A DNA stretch of 41,389 nucleotides from Planctomycetota bacterium (GCA_016860685.1 BOJX01000016.1:1-41389), one strand, 5' to 3'; numbered from the stretch's first letter, positions 7,052 to 14,666 are shown. Translations and numbers: made by a program. Notes: a model not told the origin generated them from the sequence alone.

Positions 7052-8485
7052 TCAGATCGCCGCTGCCGCCGCGTCGGCGGAGTCCTCGCCGCTCCCGACG
7101 GGCCGCCGCAGCATCGTCATCACCACGTTCGCCGCGAAAAAGAACTGCCCGATGATGATCATCGTTCCCGACACCGCCCGTGTCAGCCAGAACGGCGCCG
7201 ACGCCACCAGCGAGTCCTCCCACGGCGCCAGGTCGCGCCACTGAAAACCCTGAATCAGTCCCGCGATCACCAGGTCGAAGAACATGACCAGCATCCCGAT
7301 CGTGCTCAGCCAGTAATGCCACGCATTCCACGACGGACGGTACCACCCTCCGGCTCCCACCAGCCGCGGAATCAGGTGCGTCATCATCCCCAGCAGCCAG
7401 AACCCGAAGACCCCGAACATCACCAGATGCGAATGCCCCACCACCCAGTCCGTGAAGTGAATGATCTTCTGAAACGTCAGCGTCGCCTGAAACGCGCATT
7501 GCAGGCACGTCGTGAAGTAGAACACCATCCCCGTGTAAAACCACCGGATCGGAAGGTTCGTCCGCAACGCGTCCCCGCGCCCGCGCAGCGTCATGAAAAA
7601 ATTGATGATCACCGTCGTGACCACCAGCTCGACCGCGATCGTCGAGATCACCGCCCCGTATTGCAGGAACATCGGGATCGGGCTGTAAAGGAAATGATGA
7701 ATCCCCGTCAGCGGATAAAAAAACGCCAGCCCCCAGAACCCCACCAGCGACAACCCGTGGCTCCACACCGGCTTCTTCAGAAGGATCGGGACGAAGTAGT
7801 ACATCATTCCCCACCCCAGCGGCGTCACGAACAATCCCACCAGGTCATGAATGAACAACCCGATGATCGCCCCCGACGCCGCCCCCCCGACGAAATACTC
7901 CGGAAGAAAACTCCCCATCGCGTACACCAGAACCGTCCAGACGAACGCCGCGACGTAGTACCAGAGCGTGACATACATCGGCCCCTGAACCTGAAGGATC
8001 GGGTGCAGAAAATTCACCGCCACCAGGATCAGCCCTGCCAGCGCCACCGGATCCACCCACGTCGGCGTTTCCCCCCACTCCACCGCCTGCGCCTGACCTG
8101 TCAGCAGCCCGACCACCGTCGCCAGCACCACCGCCTGCCACGCAAAGAAAATGAAATACGAAAGCCCTCGCCCCCGCACCGGGCGCAGCGTCAGCCGCGG
8201 AACCGCCCAGTGCAGCATTCCCAGAAACGCGTTGGCGATGAATCCGTAAGCGACGCCGTTGGTATGCACCAGCCGCCACCGCCCCGGCGAAAAAAGCTCA
8301 ATCCCCGCCAGCGGGTAATGCTGAAGAAACTGGAGCGAGAATAAAAAACCCGCCAGCATCGCCACGATCATGTACGTCAGCGACGCCGCGAAGTACCACC
8401 ACACCAGCCGCGTCTCGATCAACGCGCGACCCGCCGCCAGCGCCGGAACATTCATCGCACCCGATGACGCCGTAATGACACTCAT
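7052..8485 (-). CDS. ccoN: cbb3-type cytochrome c oxidase, catalytic subunit I (CcoN-like, divergent)
   Basis: The 477-residue, 12-span heme-copper oxidase subunit reduces O2 at a heme b3-CuB site. The low-spin heme ligand H74 lies in RLVHTNGVAYGF. H213 in FIHDLVGLF and H263-H264 in GIHHFLYS are the CuB ligands, and Y257 is the expected cross-linked Tyr. H351 and H353 in TDWVVGHSHL ligate the hemes, and GMMYYFVP matches CcoN closely. No Glu follows H213, so it is not a NO reductase. Two positions differ from the usual CcoN: the Asn after the first CuB His is Asp, and the Glu of the FEGP motif is Q329. GGAAGG lies before the ATG; an upstream extension of 27 codons lacks similarity. It is the core of the six-gene minus-strand cluster. 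Confidence 0.9.
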   Translation of the reverse strand: MSVITASSGAMNVPALAAGRALIETRLVWWYFAASLTYMIVAMLAGFLFSLQFLQHYPLAGIELFSPGRWRLVHTNGVAYGFIANAFLGMLHWAVPRLTLRPVRGRGLSYFIFFAWQAVVLATVVGLLTGQAQAVEWGETPTWVDPVALAGLILVAVNFLHPILQVQGPMYVTLWYYVAAFVWTVLVYAMGSFLPEYFVGGAASGAIIGLFIHDLVGLFVTPLGWGMMYYFVPILLKKPVWSHGLSLVGFWGLAFFYPLTGIHHFLYSPIPMFLQYGAVISTIAVELVVTTVIINFFMTLRGRGDALRTNLPIRWFYTGMVFYFTTCLQCAFQATLTFQKIIHFTDWVVGHSHLVMFGVFGFWLLGMMTHLIPRLVGAGGWYRPSWNAWHYWLSTIGMLVMFFDLVIAGLIQGFQWRDLAPWEDSLVASAPFWLTRAVSGTMIIIGQFFFAANVVMTMLRRPVGSGEDSADAAAAAI

Positions 8486-8578
8486 GCTTCGCCTTCCAAC
8501 TCGCCCCGGAATCGCCACCGCAATCCGGAGGATCGCACTCGCCTCACGTTTCGCGGAGCCTGCCACTCCGCATCAAAA

Positions 8579-8634
8579 CGGAACCGCGCCCGCCCGTCCT
8601 TGATGTTGCGAAGCCAGGTCAAGGAAGCGCTCTT
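8579..8634. repeat. Intergenic repeat family 1, long form (copy A)
   Basis: This copy lies between the cytochrome c gene and ccoN. It starts CGGAACCGCGCCCG and ends GGAAGCGCTCTT, with an internal near-palindrome (8598-8624) CCTTGAT-GTTGCGAAGCCAG-GTCAAGG. The same layout recurs at 21203-21266 and 34353-34414. The inner arms can pair, so the transcript would carry a small hairpin between two oxidase genes. Confidence 0.65.
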
Positions 8635-8665
8635 CCCCCGGTTTCGCAGACGCTCCACCCGCGCC

Positions 8666-9706
8666 TTACTCGTCCTCGATGAATTCCACCGCCTCCGCGT
8701 CCTGCTTCTCCGTCGGCGGCGCGGGCGCCGGCTCGCCGGTCAGGCTGATCCACTGCGGACGTGACCGCAGCGCGTACGCGCCCTCCTTCAGCTTCGGCGG
8801 ACGCTGCGCGATCAGATCCTGAACGTAGTACGCCATCGCCCACAAATCCGACGGCTGAACCAGCGGTGGACCGCCCGGCTCCTTCGCCGCCACGTGCATC
8901 GCGTCCACCCACGTCGGCATCGCCGTGCCCGTCAAACCCGCCGAAATCACCCGGTACAAGTCGTCGATCTGGTTCCCGGAACGCACAAAATCCCGCCGGA
9001 AATCCGTCGGATACACCAGCTCGCCCTCGACGTTCGGCTTGACCTCGACGCCGTCAAGGTTCGGGCGGAACCCGCTGCGCGACTCGCTGCCGCACGCCAC
9101 GAGATACTCGTTGATTTTCTCCGTCGACACGTACGCCGGGTGACAGCTCCAGCACGTGACGTATCCGTGGTACACGACCTCGCCCCGCCGGATCGCCTCC
9201 GTCTTGTCCGGGTTCGACCGGTAAGGGTCTTCGTGGATCGGGATCGGCGGCGCCGTGTCCTGCGAAGCCCACTTCGGCGAGAACGTCTTGATGTACGCCA
9301 CCAGTCCGTCCAGCGTCCGCTCGGACAGCGCGGAGAAGCTCGGCATTGCCGATCCCTTCAGCCCGTTGCGGATCGACCGCTTCAGGTCCGCGTCCGTCGG
9401 CAAGCGACCGGAACGCGTGGAGCTGAATTTGAAATGCGCCAGGGTGAAGTTCCGCGGTTTCGGAAAAAGAAACGTCGCGGCCTCGCCCTTCCCGTCGCCC
9501 GCGGCGCCGTGGCACCCGATGCAATGACGCACGTAAGCGGTCTCGCCCTCCTTCACCAGCGTCTCGACGCTGGTGAAGCGGATGCCCTCGTCGCGCGGGC
9601 GGGAAGTGTCCACATCCGGCGCGGAGCGGGAACACGCGCCAAGTCCTCCCGCCGCGCCCGCCGCAACCACGACCACGATTCCGACCGCCGCCGTTTTCCG
9701 CCTCAC
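8666..9706 (-). CDS. Diheme cytochrome c lipoprotein, likely CcoP equivalent
   Basis: The 346-residue protein has a lipoprotein signal peptide with lipobox L-G-A-C (C25) and two class I cytochrome c domains. The first heme site is CIGCH (C62-H66), with GSAMPSF supplying an axial Met. The second is CWSCH (C185-H189), with GTAMPTW as its Met. It would sit on the outer face of the membrane and feed electrons to CcoO, as the diheme CcoP does. Here the transmembrane anchor of CcoP is replaced by a lipid anchor. The GTG start at 9706 has GGAGGG upstream and overlaps the previous stop as GTGA; the longer open frame upstream lacks a signal and overlaps the neighbour. The last 30 residues are acidic and Pro-rich. 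Confidence 0.88.
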   Translation of the reverse strand: MRRKTAAVGIVVVVAAGAAGGLGACSRSAPDVDTSRPRDEGIRFTSVETLVKEGETAYVRHCIGCHGAAGDGKGEAATFLFPKPRNFTLAHFKFSSTRSGRLPTDADLKRSIRNGLKGSAMPSFSALSERTLDGLVAYIKTFSPKWASQDTAPPIPIHEDPYRSNPDKTEAIRRGEVVYHGYVTCWSCHPAYVSTEKINEYLVACGSESRSGFRPNLDGVEVKPNVEGELVYPTDFRRDFVRSGNQIDDLYRVISAGLTGTAMPTWVDAMHVAAKEPGGPPLVQPSDLWAMAYYVQDLIAQRPPKLKEGAYALRSRPQWISLTGEPAPAPPTEKQDAEAVEFIEDE

Positions 9707-10338
9707 GCCTGTGCCCTCCGTGCGAACGAACCCGCCGGCGGCGTGAACCGCCCCCACGCATCCACCAGCAGCATCGTCCAGCCGAACACCAGGTGCGTCG
9801 CCGCCGCCACGTAAACCGGAACCTGCTCGACGATCCAGTTCCCCCCGATCAGCAGCGGCTGCATCCACGAAAGCACGCCGTAAAAATTCACTACCCAGAC
9901 CCCCAGGCTCAGCCCCGTCGCCACAACAAACCGCTTGCCCAGCCCCGCGCTCTCGAACCACCGGCTCAGAATCAGGTGAAACGGCACCCCGCCGATCATG
10001 CCCGTGCCAAGGTAAAGGCAGCACCCCGCCGCAAGCGTGAACCCGTCATCCAGCGCCAGCGCCTTCTCGCCCAGCGGAAACGTCAGGTACACCTGGATCA
10101 GTTGGAGCGGGTGTCGCCCGAGCATCGCCGCGCCCACCACGTTGAACATCAGGCTCGACACCGCCCCGATGAAACCCAGCACCATCCCCGCAAGAATGTG
10201 ATACGTCGTGTAATATCCCGGCGGCGCCCAGCCTCCCCCGCCGGCGCCCTCCGCAAGCGCCGACTCCAGCGCCGCCGCCTCCGCCTGCAACTGCCGGATC
10301 TGTCGCCGCAACGACTCCAGCTTCTCCTCGTGGTTCAT
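9703..10338 (-). CDS. Conserved-looking membrane protein, first gene of the oxidase cluster
   Basis: The 211-residue product starts with a coiled-coil segment (MNHEEKLESLRRQIRQLQAE, about 1-30) and a Gly-rich linker. Four or five membrane helices follow (about 45-70, 90-125, 135-160, 170-195). No heme or metal motif is visible and no family is recognised. It is coupled to the diheme cytochrome gene by a four-base GTGA overlap and opens the minus-strand cluster, so a role in quinol or cytochrome docking or in oxidase assembly is plausible but inferred. The start is uncertain: an in-frame ATG at 10392 has GAGGGAG too close to it, whereas 10338 has GGGAG about 10 bases upstream. Confidence 0.7.
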   Translation of the reverse strand: MNHEEKLESLRRQIRQLQAEAAALESALAEGAGGGGWAPPGYYTTYHILAGMVLGFIGAVSSLMFNVVGAAMLGRHPLQLIQVYLTFPLGEKALALDDGFTLAAGCCLYLGTGMIGGVPFHLILSRWFESAGLGKRFVVATGLSLGVWVVNFYGVLSWMQPLLIGGNWIVEQVPVYVAAATHLVFGWTMLLVDAWGRFTPPAGSFARRAQA

Positions 10339-10773
10339 TTCGTCGCCGCTCCCGGTCCGTCTCCCGATCTCATCGCCGCGAAGTTGCGCCATCTCCCTCG
10401 ACGGCCCCGAGTTCTTGCGCAACGGAACCGCCTCTGACCGGCGCGCCCCCGCTCCCCTGGCGTCCTGGATCGCGCCTTGGCAGCCCCGGGAATATGCTCC
10501 GGCCCGCCCCCGCTCGCCAGCCTCAGCAAGCTGCGTGCCAAATCGGCGAACCGTCTCTGATCGGGGGCGCCACAATCCTTCTCGAGGATCGCATGCGTAC
10601 TTCCGCGCACCGCATGAATCTGGTAGGATGCCGGGCGTTGCACGGCGGAGGTGTTTACCCTCAAATCCGGAGCTGGAGGATGCAGTAATCTCCTCAGATT
10701 CAAGGTGCAGACCACATCTGGGCGGCGCGCGTGTTTCGATCGATCCCACGGTCGTCCTCGGAAAGGGCTTAAG
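10339..10773. other. Divergent intergenic region, no gene seen
   Basis: About 435 bases separate the oxidase cluster (minus) from the thioredoxin-TPR gene (plus), so promoters for both should lie here. No FNR/Anr-type palindrome (TTGAT-N4-ATCAA) is visible. A TAGGAT -10-like box near 10623 on the plus strand lacks a good -35. Open frames in the region are Arg-rich shadows. Confidence 0.45.
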
Positions 10774-12603
10774 ATGAGCAGAATCGCGTGGTTTAGACTT
10801 TCTCTTGTTTCGGCGCTGCTGGCGTCGCCCGCCGTCGGGAATCAACTCGACGTGGGCTTGGATGCGCCGTCCTTGTCGATTACGAAGTGGATCCGAGGTC
10901 ACGCGGTGGACCTGGCCAGCGCAAAAGGGAAAAACGTGGTGGTCGTCGAGTTCTGGGCGACCTGGTGCGGACCCTGCATCGCCTCAATGCCCCACCTCTC
11001 CGAGCTTCAAAAGAAGCACGCCGACAAGGGGCTGATCATCATCGGCGTCACCAAGCCCGACCCCAACAACGCTCTCGAAAAAGTCGAGCAGTTCACAAAG
11101 GACAACGCGGAGAAACAAAACTACACCGTGGCTTTCGACGGAGACGGCGCCACCTTCGACGCGTACATGCGCGCCGCCGACCAGAACGGCATCCCCACCG
11201 CCTTCATCGTCGACCGCGACGGAAAGGTCGCCTGGATCGGGCACCCGATGAACATGGATGCGCCGCTGGAGCAGGTGCTTGCGGGAACCCACGACATCGG
11301 CCTGTTCAAACTCAACAAACTGCTTTCCGACCGCGTGCGCGACAAGCGCCGCACCCAGGACTGGGAAACCGTCATCCGCACGCTCGACGCGATGGCCGCC
11401 CTCGACCCGAACAATCCCGGACCCTGGCGCGACCGCATCCAGCCCCTCGTCGGTCCGCTCGCCGCTCCGGACAAGGCTCTTGCCGCCGCGGAGCGCGCCC
11501 TGACGCTCTCCGCGGACAGCGCGGACGATCTCAGTATGCTTGCCTCGTCGATCCGCTACTCTGCGGACGCGCCAGGTCTGCGCGACGTCGCCCTCAAGGC
11601 CGTCCGCCGCTCGCTCGAGCTTCGCCCGGCGGACGTCAACACGCGCCTCACGTTGATCGATCTGCTGGTCCTTTCGGATAAAACGGATGAAGCGCTCGCC
11701 GCCGCGAAGCAGGCTTACGACGCGATCGCCGCGACAGATCCCGCTCAGTTGACCGGGTTGATCCGCACCCTCACCCAGCCGTCCTTCGACGGCAAAGGCG
11801 TCGCCCTCGCGATCACGGCTGCGGAGAAGGCCGTCGAATCCGGCTGGGACAACGCCACGACGCTGACCCTGATCGGGTTCAGCCTTCGCAACGTCAAAGA
11901 CAATGACGCGGCCTTGAAACTGGCGCTCAAAGCCGCCCGCCGCGCCGTGGAGCTGAAGCCCGATGAAGCCCGAGGTTGGGTCAATCTTGTGGACACGCTC
12001 GTCGCCGCCAACGACGTGGACGGCGTTCTGGCGGTCATCGAGCAGAAACAGGACGTCCTGCTGAAGCAGGATCCGACCGTCCTTGCCGCGGTCGCTCGAT
12101 CCCTGTCGGCGCCGGCCTTGGACGGACGCGGTGCGGCGTTCGCCCTCCGCGCCGTCAACGCCGGTCTGGAAGCCAGACCGGACGACTTGGGCCTGCTTGA
12201 GACCCGCTTCCGGGTTCAAGCGCTCGGGTTGAAGGATAAAACCGCCGCCGTCAGCACGGGCGAGCTGCTCCTCGAAAAGGCCTCGCAGAACCCGGCGATG
12301 TTGAACACGTTCGCCTGGGCCTTGCTCACCGAAGACGGCCTGAAAGGCGGGTACAACGCCCTCGCCCTTTCCGCCGCCTCAAAATGCCACGAGGTTTCGG
12401 GAGGACAGAACTGGGCCTATCTCGACACCCTCGCGCTCGCCAAATTTGAATCCGGCGCCGTCGACGAGGCCGTGGCGCTGGAACGCAAATCCATCGAGCT
12501 TGCCCAGAAAGCCGGAGTCGCGGACATCTCAGAGCTGACCGCCGCGCTGGAGCGGTTTAACGCCGCCGCGGGGAAACCGGGTGGACAATCGAATCCGAAG
12601 TAG
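10774..12603 (+). CDS. TlpA-like thioredoxin fused to a helical (TPR-like) domain
   Basis: The 609-residue protein has a signal peptide (1-22) and then a TlpA/AhpC-type thioredoxin fold (about 25-165) with active site WCGPC (C65, C68). The conserved cis-Pro region is NGIPTAFIVDRDGKVAWIGHP. Residues from about 170 to 600 are Ala/Leu-rich helices arranged like tetratricopeptide repeats (ALDPNNPGPWRD, SLELRPADVNTRLTLIDLL, RRAVELKPDEARGWVNLVDTL). It is expected to be a periplasmic thiol-disulfide oxidoreductase with a protein-docking scaffold. Next to an oxidase cluster, and with System II biogenesis genes nearby, keeping apocytochrome CxxCH cysteines reduced is a reasonable role, but this is inference. 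GGAAAGGG precedes the ATG; the frame is open 41 codons upstream without similarity. Confidence 0.88.
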   Translation: MSRIAWFRLSLVSALLASPAVGNQLDVGLDAPSLSITKWIRGHAVDLASAKGKNVVVVEFWATWCGPCIASMPHLSELQKKHADKGLIIIGVTKPDPNNALEKVEQFTKDNAEKQNYTVAFDGDGATFDAYMRAADQNGIPTAFIVDRDGKVAWIGHPMNMDAPLEQVLAGTHDIGLFKLNKLLSDRVRDKRRTQDWETVIRTLDAMAALDPNNPGPWRDRIQPLVGPLAAPDKALAAAERALTLSADSADDLSMLASSIRYSADAPGLRDVALKAVRRSLELRPADVNTRLTLIDLLVLSDKTDEALAAAKQAYDAIAATDPAQLTGLIRTLTQPSFDGKGVALAITAAEKAVESGWDNATTLTLIGFSLRNVKDNDAALKLALKAARRAVELKPDEARGWVNLVDTLVAANDVDGVLAVIEQKQDVLLKQDPTVLAAVARSLSAPALDGRGAAFALRAVNAGLEARPDDLGLLETRFRVQALGLKDKTAAVSTGELLLEKASQNPAMLNTFAWALLTEDGLKGGYNALALSAASKCHEVSGGQNWAYLDTLALAKFESGAVDEAVALERKSIELAQKAGVADISELTAALERFNAAAGKPGGQSNPK

Positions 12604-12673
12604 GATTGCCGCGCGGGTCCGGGCAGGCCGAGCGGGGTGGGGAATTTTTTTTTCCGAACACCGCACAAGGGGG

Positions 12674-12703
12674 TTGAACCCCGCCCCCGCTTTGTACTAG
12701 ACT
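12674..12703 (+). promoter_or_regulatory. Promoter-like boxes ahead of the candidate RNA
   Basis: TTGAAC at 12674-12679 and TAGACT at 12698-12703 are separated by 18 bases, a plausible sigma-70 pair. Transcription would begin near 12710, just before the first paired segment. No coding frame follows, which supports an RNA product. Confidence 0.35.
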
Positions 12704-12709
12704 CCGTTC

Positions 12710-12858
12710 ACGGAAGGGGTGCGAGGCACGATTCTGGATCGAAGCCCACCCAGGCATCGACATGCTTCTTCCCACCCCTCTGAGACAGGTTGACAACTAG
12801 GCTCTCTCTCCCTCCCAGGTCCAAGTCGGCTTGTTCGATTTGGGCCTGGGATTTTTTT
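12710..12858 (+). ncRNA. Candidate structured non-coding RNA of about 150 bases
   Basis: Between a promoter-like pair and a strong terminator the plus strand folds into a compact branched shape. AGGGGTG (12715-12721) pairs with CACCCCT (12773-12779). Inside this closing stem are one hairpin, GGC-A-CGAT-loop-ATCG-AA-GCC (12725-12746), and a second, GCAT-CGAC-ATGC (12754-12765). A pyrimidine-rich linker then leads to the terminator. It does not show the signatures of SRP RNA, tmRNA, RNase P RNA or a known riboswitch. 6S RNA cannot be excluded by eye but lacks an obvious long closing stem. It could instead be a structured 3' end of the upstream mRNA. Confidence 0.4.
12814..12858 (+). terminator. 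Strong rho-independent terminator
   Basis: CCCAGGTCCAAG pairs with TTTGGGCCTGGG (12814-12850), and an inner TCG/CGA extends the stem to about 15 pairs around a GCTTGTT loop. Seven T follow at 12852-12858. It ends transcription on the plus strand 210 bases after the thioredoxin-TPR stop, or ends the candidate RNA. Confidence 0.85.
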
Positions 12859-12963
12859 CAGCCACAATACAACCAGCAAGAACATGTTAGGAATTCCAGG
12901 GGGATCAGGAAATTCGTCGACATCAAAGCGCCGACCGGAACAGGCCTTCTCCCTCAGCCCAAC

Positions 12964-13308
12964 TCACGGTTTTCCGCCAGCACCCCAGCTTTGCATTTGA
13001 CGCCGCTTGTACCACAACAACCCCCCGATAATCGGCAGGCCCAGCGCCACAAGGGTGTTGTTCACAACGAGGGCCCAGAACAGCGAAGCGTCGTTCACGG
13101 TGTCCCGCCGCTGAGTCGTAACCTGAGCGTCAACGTCCGCCTGAATCCCCGCCCCCTGCCCCAGCGCTTTCGGCGACACCTCCCGCAGCACCGCGCAGCC
13201 CCCCGCGAAACCCGCCGCCCACGCCGTGGCTGCCCCCACCGCCCCCACCGCCCGCGCCGCCCAGCGCCGCAGGTTGAATCTCTGTCCTGTCCGCGTCTGC
13301 CGCCTCAT
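12964..13308 (-). CDS. Small membrane-anchored lipoprotein
   Basis: The 114-residue product begins with a basic n-region (RRQTRTGQRFNLRRWAAR), a hydrophobic stretch and a lipobox F-A-G-G-C ending near residue 38. A polar segment and one C-terminal membrane helix (LFWALVVNNTLVALGLPIIGGLLWYKRR) follow. No family is recognised. Its first 179 bases overlap, in another frame, the 3' part of the upstream lipoprotein gene. Codon third positions in this frame are almost all G/C, which supports it as the coding frame there. GGGAG precedes the ATG. The two genes probably form one unit acting at the envelope. Confidence 0.65.
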   Translation of the reverse strand: MRRQTRTGQRFNLRRWAARAVGAVGAATAWAAGFAGGCAVLREVSPKALGQGAGIQADVDAQVTTQRRDTVNDASLFWALVVNNTLVALGLPIIGGLLWYKRRQMQSWGAGGKP

Positions 13309-13618
13309 GCTCCCGTCCCCCCTGCTTCGCATTTCCGAACACCCCCAGCCGGACGCGGATCGGCACGCGCAGACCGGCGCTTTGCTTCAGGTACGCTTCC
13401 GCGTCCTCGCCGTCGTACTCGAACTCGGCCGTGTACGCCGCGTCCGTCCGCTCCGCAAGGTGTACCAGGTGCTCGGTCGTCTGCTTGAAGGCCTCGATCT
13501 GCTGCTCGAGCGTCGCCTCCCCGAACGCCCGCGTACATCCGCCGGAAAAACATCCGCCAAGTGTCACCATCAAGACACTTATGATCCCCAGCAGCCCGTC
13601 ACGCACGTCGAACATCAT
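13130..13618 (-). CDS. Small lipoprotein whose 3' end overlaps the next gene
   Basis: The 162-residue product has a lipoprotein signal peptide (hydrophobic GIISVLMVTLGGC). A soluble domain follows, with a helical segment (LEQQIEAFKQTTEHLVHLAERTD) and a short beta-rich part (LRVPIRVRLGVFGNAKQ). After about residue 110 the frame becomes Gly-rich, low-complexity sequence. That part coincides exactly with the start of the downstream lipoprotein in another frame, so it may be non-native. Either the overlap of 179 bases is real, or an indel has removed the true stop. AGGAGG lies just before two consecutive ATG codons, and either could start it. Function is unknown. Confidence 0.6.
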   Translation of the reverse strand: MMFDVRDGLLGIISVLMVTLGGCFSGGCTRAFGEATLEQQIEAFKQTTEHLVHLAERTDAAYTAEFEYDGEDAEAYLKQSAGLRVPIRVRLGVFGNAKQGGREHEAADADRTEIQPAALGGAGGGGGGGSHGVGGGFRGGLRGAAGGVAESAGAGGGDSGGR

Positions 13619-13812
13619 CACCCTCCTCCCCTGAAACCCGCCGGATCCGGCGCCGCGTCCCCAGCCCCGGGGCCGACGCCCGCCCGGCGTAGCAACCGGG
13701 GACATAACGCGCGCCGCGCGCGAGAGACCAGCGGGGCGACACGAATCACCGGATGAGGGGCGGGTCGCGCGACCCCGCAGCGGAGCGCCGCGTCGACATC
13801 ATGCCGCGGCAA

Positions 13813-14595
13813 TCAAAGCTGGTGACGGATCGCCCAGAGGTCTGGGAAGACGGGCTTGAAAAGCGACTGCTTCAGGAAAGGCACGCCAGGCGACCCGCCC
13901 GTCCCTTTCTTGGCGCCGATCGTCCGCTCGACGATCTTCACGTGGCGGTAGCGCCACTCCTGAAGCCCCTCGTCGAAGTCCGTCATCAGCTCAAAAAGGA
14001 TCGCCAGCTCGCCGCGGGACGTGTAAAGACGCAGCAGGTCCTCCTGAACGCGCTCGTCCGCGACCGTCGAGGCCTCGACCGGGCGGGCGCGCACCTCCGA
14101 TGGAATGACAATACCGTGACACTCCAGGAAATCATAAAAGTGATCGACCAGCGAACGCTCGTGCAGACGGCGCTGCAAGGCCGCCGACGCCCGCGCATCC
14201 GGCGGAAGATACTCCAGCGTCTCCGGCCGCTTGTACCCGAGCACGAACTCCAGCTCCCGGAACTGCACAGATTGAAACCCGGAGGCAGTCTCCAGCCGGT
14301 CGCGGAAGCTCGAGAACGACATCGGCGTCATCGTCTCCAGAATGTCGAGCTGCCCGACCAGCGTCTTGAGGATCGTCCGAAGGCGCTTGAAGGTATGAAT
14401 TGCGTCGAAGGTGCGTCCGGCGGAAAGATCCGACTTCACCTTCTCCACTTCGTGCAGCACGAGCTTGAACCAGAGTTCGTACACCTGGTGAATCACGATA
14501 AAGAGCATCTCGTCGTGCTCGGCAGGGTTGGAGCGCGGCTGTTGCAGCGAGAGCATTGCGTCAAGATGAAGGTAGCTGGAGTAGGTCAGCGGCAT
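13813..14595 (-). CDS. kynA: Tryptophan 2,3-dioxygenase
   Basis: The 260-residue heme enzyme opens the indole ring of L-tryptophan with O2 to give N-formylkynurenine. Family signatures are clear: HDEMLFIVIHQVYELWFK with the active-site H36, TFKRLRTILKTLVGQ, then SFRDRLETASGFQSVQFRELEF. The C-terminal WRYRHVKIVERTIG carries the proximal heme ligand H218, and KKGTGGSPGVPFL is the substrate-closing loop. The length fits the bacterial enzyme (about 260-290). The ATG at 14595 is preferred because the family sequence begins there; the frame runs 32 codons further without similarity. A promoter pair lies at 14638-14666. It is the first step of the pathway whose third enzyme, KMO, is encoded at 2.9-4.2 kb. 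Confidence 0.95.
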   Translation of the reverse strand: MPLTYSSYLHLDAMLSLQQPRSNPAEHDEMLFIVIHQVYELWFKLVLHEVEKVKSDLSAGRTFDAIHTFKRLRTILKTLVGQLDILETMTPMSFSSFRDRLETASGFQSVQFRELEFVLGYKRPETLEYLPPDARASAALQRRLHERSLVDHFYDFLECHGIVIPSEVRARPVEASTVADERVQEDLLRLYTSRGELAILFELMTDFDEGLQEWRYRHVKIVERTIGAKKGTGGSPGVPFLKQSLFKPVFPDLWAIRHQL

Positions 14596-14637
14596 GTTCG
14601 TATCCCGTCTCGCGCCGCCCGCCGTGACGGCGATGCG

Positions 14638-14666
14638 AGCGTAGCCGCACCCCGACGCCGGATCAA
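14638..14666 (-). promoter_or_regulatory. Promoter-like pair upstream of tryptophan dioxygenase
   Basis: On the minus strand TTGATC (14661-14666) and TACGCT (14638-14643) are 17 bases apart. Transcription would begin near 14631 and give a leader of about 36 bases before the ATG at 14595. The -10 box is weak, as is common in GC-rich genomes. Confidence 0.35.

Larger units (their letters stand above)
12604..12963. other. Intergenic region holding a candidate RNA
   Basis: The region lies between the thioredoxin-TPR gene (plus) and a lipoprotein gene (minus) that ends at 12964. A run of nine T at 12645-12653 follows a GC-rich stretch 40 bases after the stop, perhaps a weak terminator. The rest contains the promoter-like boxes, paired segments and strong terminator listed separately. 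Confidence 0.5.

Noticed and set aside
5177-8344. Long plus-strand frames antisense to the oxidase cluster
   Set aside because: Arg/His/Pro-rich mirror frames of well-supported ccoN and ccoO.
7052-8485. Possibility that the CcoN-like protein is a nitric oxide reductase NorB
   Set aside because: The Glu that ligates FeB in NorB, four residues after the first His, is Gly here, and a cross-linkable Tyr (Y257) is present as in oxidases.
10339-10773. FNR/Anr box for oxygen control of the oxidase cluster
   Set aside because: Only a short TTGCGCAA palindrome was found; it does not match TTGAT-N4-ATCAA.
13762-13775. Perfect 14-base palindrome GGGTCGCGCGACCC
   Set aside because: Such palindromes are expected by chance at this GC content; no T-tract or second copy was seen.
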